Positions 61,911 through 64,000 of a stretch of DNA of 64,000 nucleotides are shown in pieces (within the stretch, counting starts at the first letter, position 1; every line of letters begins with the position of its first letter). The notes below the pieces were generated by a model. That model saw only the letters and a program-made list of their open reading frames with translations, searched no databases and was not told the origin of the DNA. Both the position numbers and the translations under genes were made by a program. Origin of the DNA: Paracoccaceae bacterium (GTDB lineage: Bacteria; Pseudomonadota; Alphaproteobacteria; Rhodobacterales; Rhodobacteraceae); the NCBI GenBank assembly GCA_022843025.1, contig JALHOL010000005.1:335870-399869 (forward strand). Direction: 5' to 3'.

Positions 61911-62759
61911 ATGGCCTACAAGACCCTGCTGACCGTCGCGACCCGCGCCGACCGCTGCGAGCTTGCAATTACAGGCGCGGCGACCCTCGCCACAGCCCAT
62001 GACGCCCATCTTGATATCCTCGCCCTTGGCGTCGATGTCACGCAGATCGGCTATTCCTATGTCGGATCGGGGGCCGTCATTCTGCAAGCCACGCTTGACC
62101 GCGCGGAACAGGAAGCGAAAGAAATCGAAAAGGCCGCCCGCAAGGCGCTGGCCGAACAGGATCCCACCCTTCGCTACGCGCTTGAGGCTGCCATGACGCA
62201 GCTTGGCGCGCTTACCGAACTGGTGGCCCAGCGCGCCCGCTTTGCCGATCTGGTCGTCCTGCCGCGCCCCTATGGGCCGGGACTGGGCACCGAGTCCGAA
62301 GCCGTCGTCGAAGCGGCCCTGTTCGAAGGCCATGCGCCAGTGCTGATTCTGCCCGACAGCGGCGCAGGCCACGCCGCCTCCCCCCGCCGCGTCGTAATCG
62401 CCTGGAACCAAAGCGCCGAGGCGATGGCCGCCGTGCGCAAGGCATTGCCCATCCTCAAACAGGCCGATCTGGTCAGCATCACCGTGATCGACCCGCCGCA
62501 GACGGGCGTCGAACGCTCTGATCCCGGCGGGATGCTGTGCCAGATGCTCGTGCGCCACGGGGTGAAGGCCGAGGTGACGGTGCTCGCCCGCACCCTGCCG
62601 CGCGTGTCGGATGTGCTGGCCCGCCATGTGCGCGACAGCAACGCCGACCTGCTGGTGATGGGCGCCTATGGCCATTCCCGCTTCCGCGAGGCGATCTTGG
62701 GCGGCGCCACGCGCAACATGCTTGAACAGGCCGAAATCCCGGTCCTGATGGCGCGCTAA
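61911..62759 (+). CDS. uspA: Universal stress protein with two Usp domains
   Basis: 282 residues from an ATG with GGAGG 7 bases upstream. Two tandem UspA folds, residues about 1-145 and 146-282. The second carries the ATP-binding-like GAYGHSRFREAILGGATRNML and the first a degenerate counterpart. It is divergent from ccoN with FnrL-type boxes between, which suggests low-oxygen or stationary-phase induction. Such two-domain Usps accompany cbb3 genes in Rhodobacter. Confidence 0.88.
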   Translation: MAYKTLLTVATRADRCELAITGAATLATAHDAHLDILALGVDVTQIGYSYVGSGAVILQATLDRAEQEAKEIEKAARKALAEQDPTLRYALEAAMTQLGALTELVAQRARFADLVVLPRPYGPGLGTESEAVVEAALFEGHAPVLILPDSGAGHAASPRRVVIAWNQSAEAMAAVRKALPILKQADLVSITVIDPPQTGVERSDPGGMLCQMLVRHGVKAEVTVLARTLPRVSDVLARHVRDSNADLLVMGAYGHSRFREAILGGATRNMLEQAEIPVLMAR

Positions 62760-62765
62760 GGCAAA

Positions 62766-62797
62766 AGACCCCGCCCCGGATCACGTCCGGGGTGGGG
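62766..62797. terminator. Hairpin terminator downstream of uspA
   Basis: CCCCGCCCCGGA (62769-62780) pairs with TCCGGGGTGGGG (62786-62797) around TCACG, 12 pairs with one G-T. The A-run before it gives a TCTTTT tail on the minus strand, so it terminates best in the fnrL direction. It may also end uspA, by structure alone. Confidence 0.7.
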
Positions 62798-62958
62798 ATG
62801 CCTGCCCCTGACCCAGCAGCGCACGCACGATTAGCGCAAGCGAAACAGATGTCGGAAACCATCCCGAAATCCCGCTGGATCCGCGCACCCGCACAAACCC
62901 CAACCTGCGCACATGCGCACCGTTAACCACGAACCGCCACTCTTCTCTGCTCAAATTT

Positions 62959-63003
62959 GTATGCACACTTTGCTGCACAGCGCGCTGCACACAAAGCTGC
63001 ACA
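62959..63003. repeat. 12-bp-phased TGCACA array, locus B
   Basis: TGCACA starts at 62962, 62974, 62986 and 62998, four copies at exactly 12-bp spacing, in the convergent region between uspA and fnrL. The first 32 bases align with locus A at 42039-42070. The rest of the region 62798-63054 holds no gene that I can support. Confidence 0.8.
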
Positions 63004-63054
63004 GGCGCACACGCCTATGCCTGCCACAATACCCATATAATTCAGAAGGTTAGA

Positions 63055-63801
63055 TCAGTTCAGATAGCCGCCATCGCTATCATCGCCGGTCTCTTCCATC
63101 AACCGGTCGAAGTCCGGCACGATGATGTGGCGCTTGCCTTCCAGCTCGATCACACCATCCCGCTTCAACGCGCTCACCTGACGGCTCACTGTCTCCAGCG
63201 TAAGGCCCAGATAATCCGCCATCTCTTCCCGCGTCAGCGGCAGATCGAACACGATGCCGCCTTTCGCCGTCTTGGGCTTCAGGCTGGCATCCCGCCGCGC
63301 GATGATCGCCAGAAGCGACGCGATTTTTTCCCGCGCCGTCTTCCGCCCCAACAGCAACATCCACTCCCGCGCCGCATCCAGCTCGTCCAGAGTCATCTCC
63401 AGCAACCGCTGCGCCACATGCGGCGTGGATTGCATCAGTTCCTCAAAGGGTTTCTTGCGGAAACAGCACATGACCAGATCGGTCGTCGCCGTCACATCAT
63501 AGGCCGCTGTCGACCGCCCCGGCCGCCCCACGAAATCCGATGGCAACAGCAGCCCAACCATCTGCCGCCGCCCGTCTTCCATCGTCTGGGTCAAAGTGGC
63601 GATCCCGGTCACAACCGACGCCACGAAATCCATCCGGTCGCCCGACCAGATCACCGTCTGCCCGGCCTGATAGCTGCGGTAATACTTGATCTGTTCCAGC
63701 TTCGCCAACTCATCCGCTTCACAGCGCGAACACACCGCACGATGCCGGATCGGACAATCCCCACAGTCATGCGACGCGATTTGCAGGTCATGATGGGCCA
63801 T
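63055..63801 (-). CDS. fnrL: FNR-type oxygen-sensing regulator FnrL
   Basis: 248 residues from MAHHDLQIASHDCGDCPIRH; the frame continues upstream but into the promoter box. The N-terminal cysteines are C13, C16, C24 and C27, with C112/C113 in the sensor domain, fitting a [4Fe-4S] FNR. The cyclic-nucleotide-type beta barrel is followed by the HTH LTREEMADYLGLTLETVSRQVSALKR, whose Glu, Ser and Arg read TTGAT. It activates microaerobic genes, and its targets here probably include ccoNOQP, ccoGHIS and uspA. A perfect FnrL box lies upstream, suggesting autoregulation. Confidence 0.95.
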   Translation of the reverse strand: MAHHDLQIASHDCGDCPIRHRAVCSRCEADELAKLEQIKYYRSYQAGQTVIWSGDRMDFVASVVTGIATLTQTMEDGRRQMVGLLLPSDFVGRPGRSTAAYDVTATTDLVMCCFRKKPFEELMQSTPHVAQRLLEMTLDELDAAREWMLLLGRKTAREKIASLLAIIARRDASLKPKTAKGGIVFDLPLTREEMADYLGLTLETVSRQVSALKRDGVIELEGKRHIIVPDFDRLMEETGDDSDGGYLN

Positions 63802-63844
63802 ATGCAGCCTTTCCGTCCCGGCCCAGATCCCCCCGCGCTGCGAT

Positions 63845-63858
63845 TTGATCTGAATCAA
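63845..63858. promoter_or_regulatory. Perfect FnrL box upstream of fnrL
   Basis: TTGATCTGAATCAA is an exact TTGAT-N4-ATCAA palindrome, 43 bases upstream of the fnrL start codon. At this distance it may overlap the promoter and act in negative autoregulation. It could also serve a gene beyond the window edge. Confidence 0.88.
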
Positions 63859-64000
63859 GGCTTAACTTTCGTTCACATCAGCCGACATTCCCCAAGTGGC
63901 CTGCCGCTTGACTTCAAGATCGCCTGATTTTGCTCGCTGGGCAAGCGTTTTTCGCCCCGAGCGGTGTCTGTCGTCGCGCAAACGGCCGAAGTCGGGTGGA
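63859..64000. other. Right edge of the window, no gene seen
   Basis: 142 bases upstream of fnrL. I see no start codon with a ribosome site on the plus strand and no clear end of a gene on the minus strand. The stretch probably belongs to the fnrL promoter region and to a neighbour outside the window. Confidence 0.4.

Noticed and set aside
62959..62967. Chromosomal DnaA box cluster
   Set aside because: GTATGCACA differs from TTATNCACA at the first base, and the other repeats (CTGCACA) differ more; there is no AT-rich unwinding region or dnaA/dnaN context.
62781..63002. A 73-codon minus-strand frame covering the TGCACA array
   Set aside because: There is no ribosome site, the Val-Gln repeats are a by-product of the 12-bp DNA repeat, and the other array is not in a matching frame with similar flanks.
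62959..63003. CRISPR-like array
   Set aside because: Units are 12 bp with a 6-bp invariant core, far too short for CRISPR repeats and spacers, and there are no cas genes. The hairpin arrays similarly lack regular spacers.

Overview
The window looks like chromosomal DNA from an alphaproteobacterium of the Rhodobacterales (Rhodobacter/Gemmobacter/Paracoccus-like). It is visibly GC-rich with strong GC bias at third codon positions. It carries an FnrL-type regulator next to a cbb3 oxidase cluster, a short sigma-54 gene, a urea ABC transporter, a Tad pilus cluster and an OpgC-type glucan succinylase. It reads mostly as core genome: I see no integrase, transposase, CRISPR array or rRNA. One tRNA (anticodon CAT) is present.

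Layout. 1-2.4 kb: end of the osmoregulated periplasmic glucan genes (partial opgH, opgC). 2.4-6 kb: aldo/keto reductase, WcbI-like protein, outer-membrane barrel, and the remnant of a YeeE/YedE-type membrane gene. 6-13.3 kb: an amide/urea nitrogen-scavenging block (urtABCDE then an acetamidase/formamidase, minus strand) with a divergent XRE-cupin regulator. 13.8-23.4 kb: a partial Tad pilus operon on the minus strand (flp, cpaB, tadG, two tadE-like genes, cpaE, cpaF, tadB, tadC) with a divergent LuxR-type regulator. 24-32 kb: tRNA, hydantoinase A, a selD fusion, rpoN, the tRNA 2-selenouridine synthase and argE. 32-42 kb: secreted hypothetical, Gfo/Idh/MocA dehydrogenase with an SDR, a YbbAP-like ABC exporter divergent from tesA, an FAD-linked oxidase and an MFS carrier. 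42-50.4 kb: haem genes hemC, hemE and hemF interspersed with small genes, then an SDR, an rsmC-like methyltransferase, clpS and a HAD hydrolase. 50.5-64 kb: a DacC-type carboxypeptidase with SPOR domain, then the microaerobic respiration block ccoNOQP, ccoGHIS, ccdA plus thioredoxin, uspA and fnrL.

How the parts work together. The right end is a coherent low-oxygen module: the cbb3 oxidase (ccoNOQP), its assembly factors (ccoGHIS, with copper ATPase CcoI) and a universal stress protein. Near-perfect FnrL boxes (TTGAY-N4-RTCAA) lie upstream of ccoG, in the ccoN/uspA divergent region (two) and upstream of fnrL itself. The haem genes upstream supply the cofactor. SelD and the selenouridine synthase flank rpoN and together suggest selenium use in tRNA wobble modification.

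The least explained material is intergenic: (a) a dispersed family of perfect hairpins with a conserved YTG-triloop-CAR apex, arranged in arrays at gene 3' ends; (b) three tandem AAAATTTT-cored hairpins between ccoG and ccdA; (c) TGCACA repeats phased at exactly 12 bp at two convergent intergenic sites, next to hemC and fnrL; (d) a CTTGGCCCAAATACCCA element found three times, always in the same orientation downstream of a plus-strand gene.
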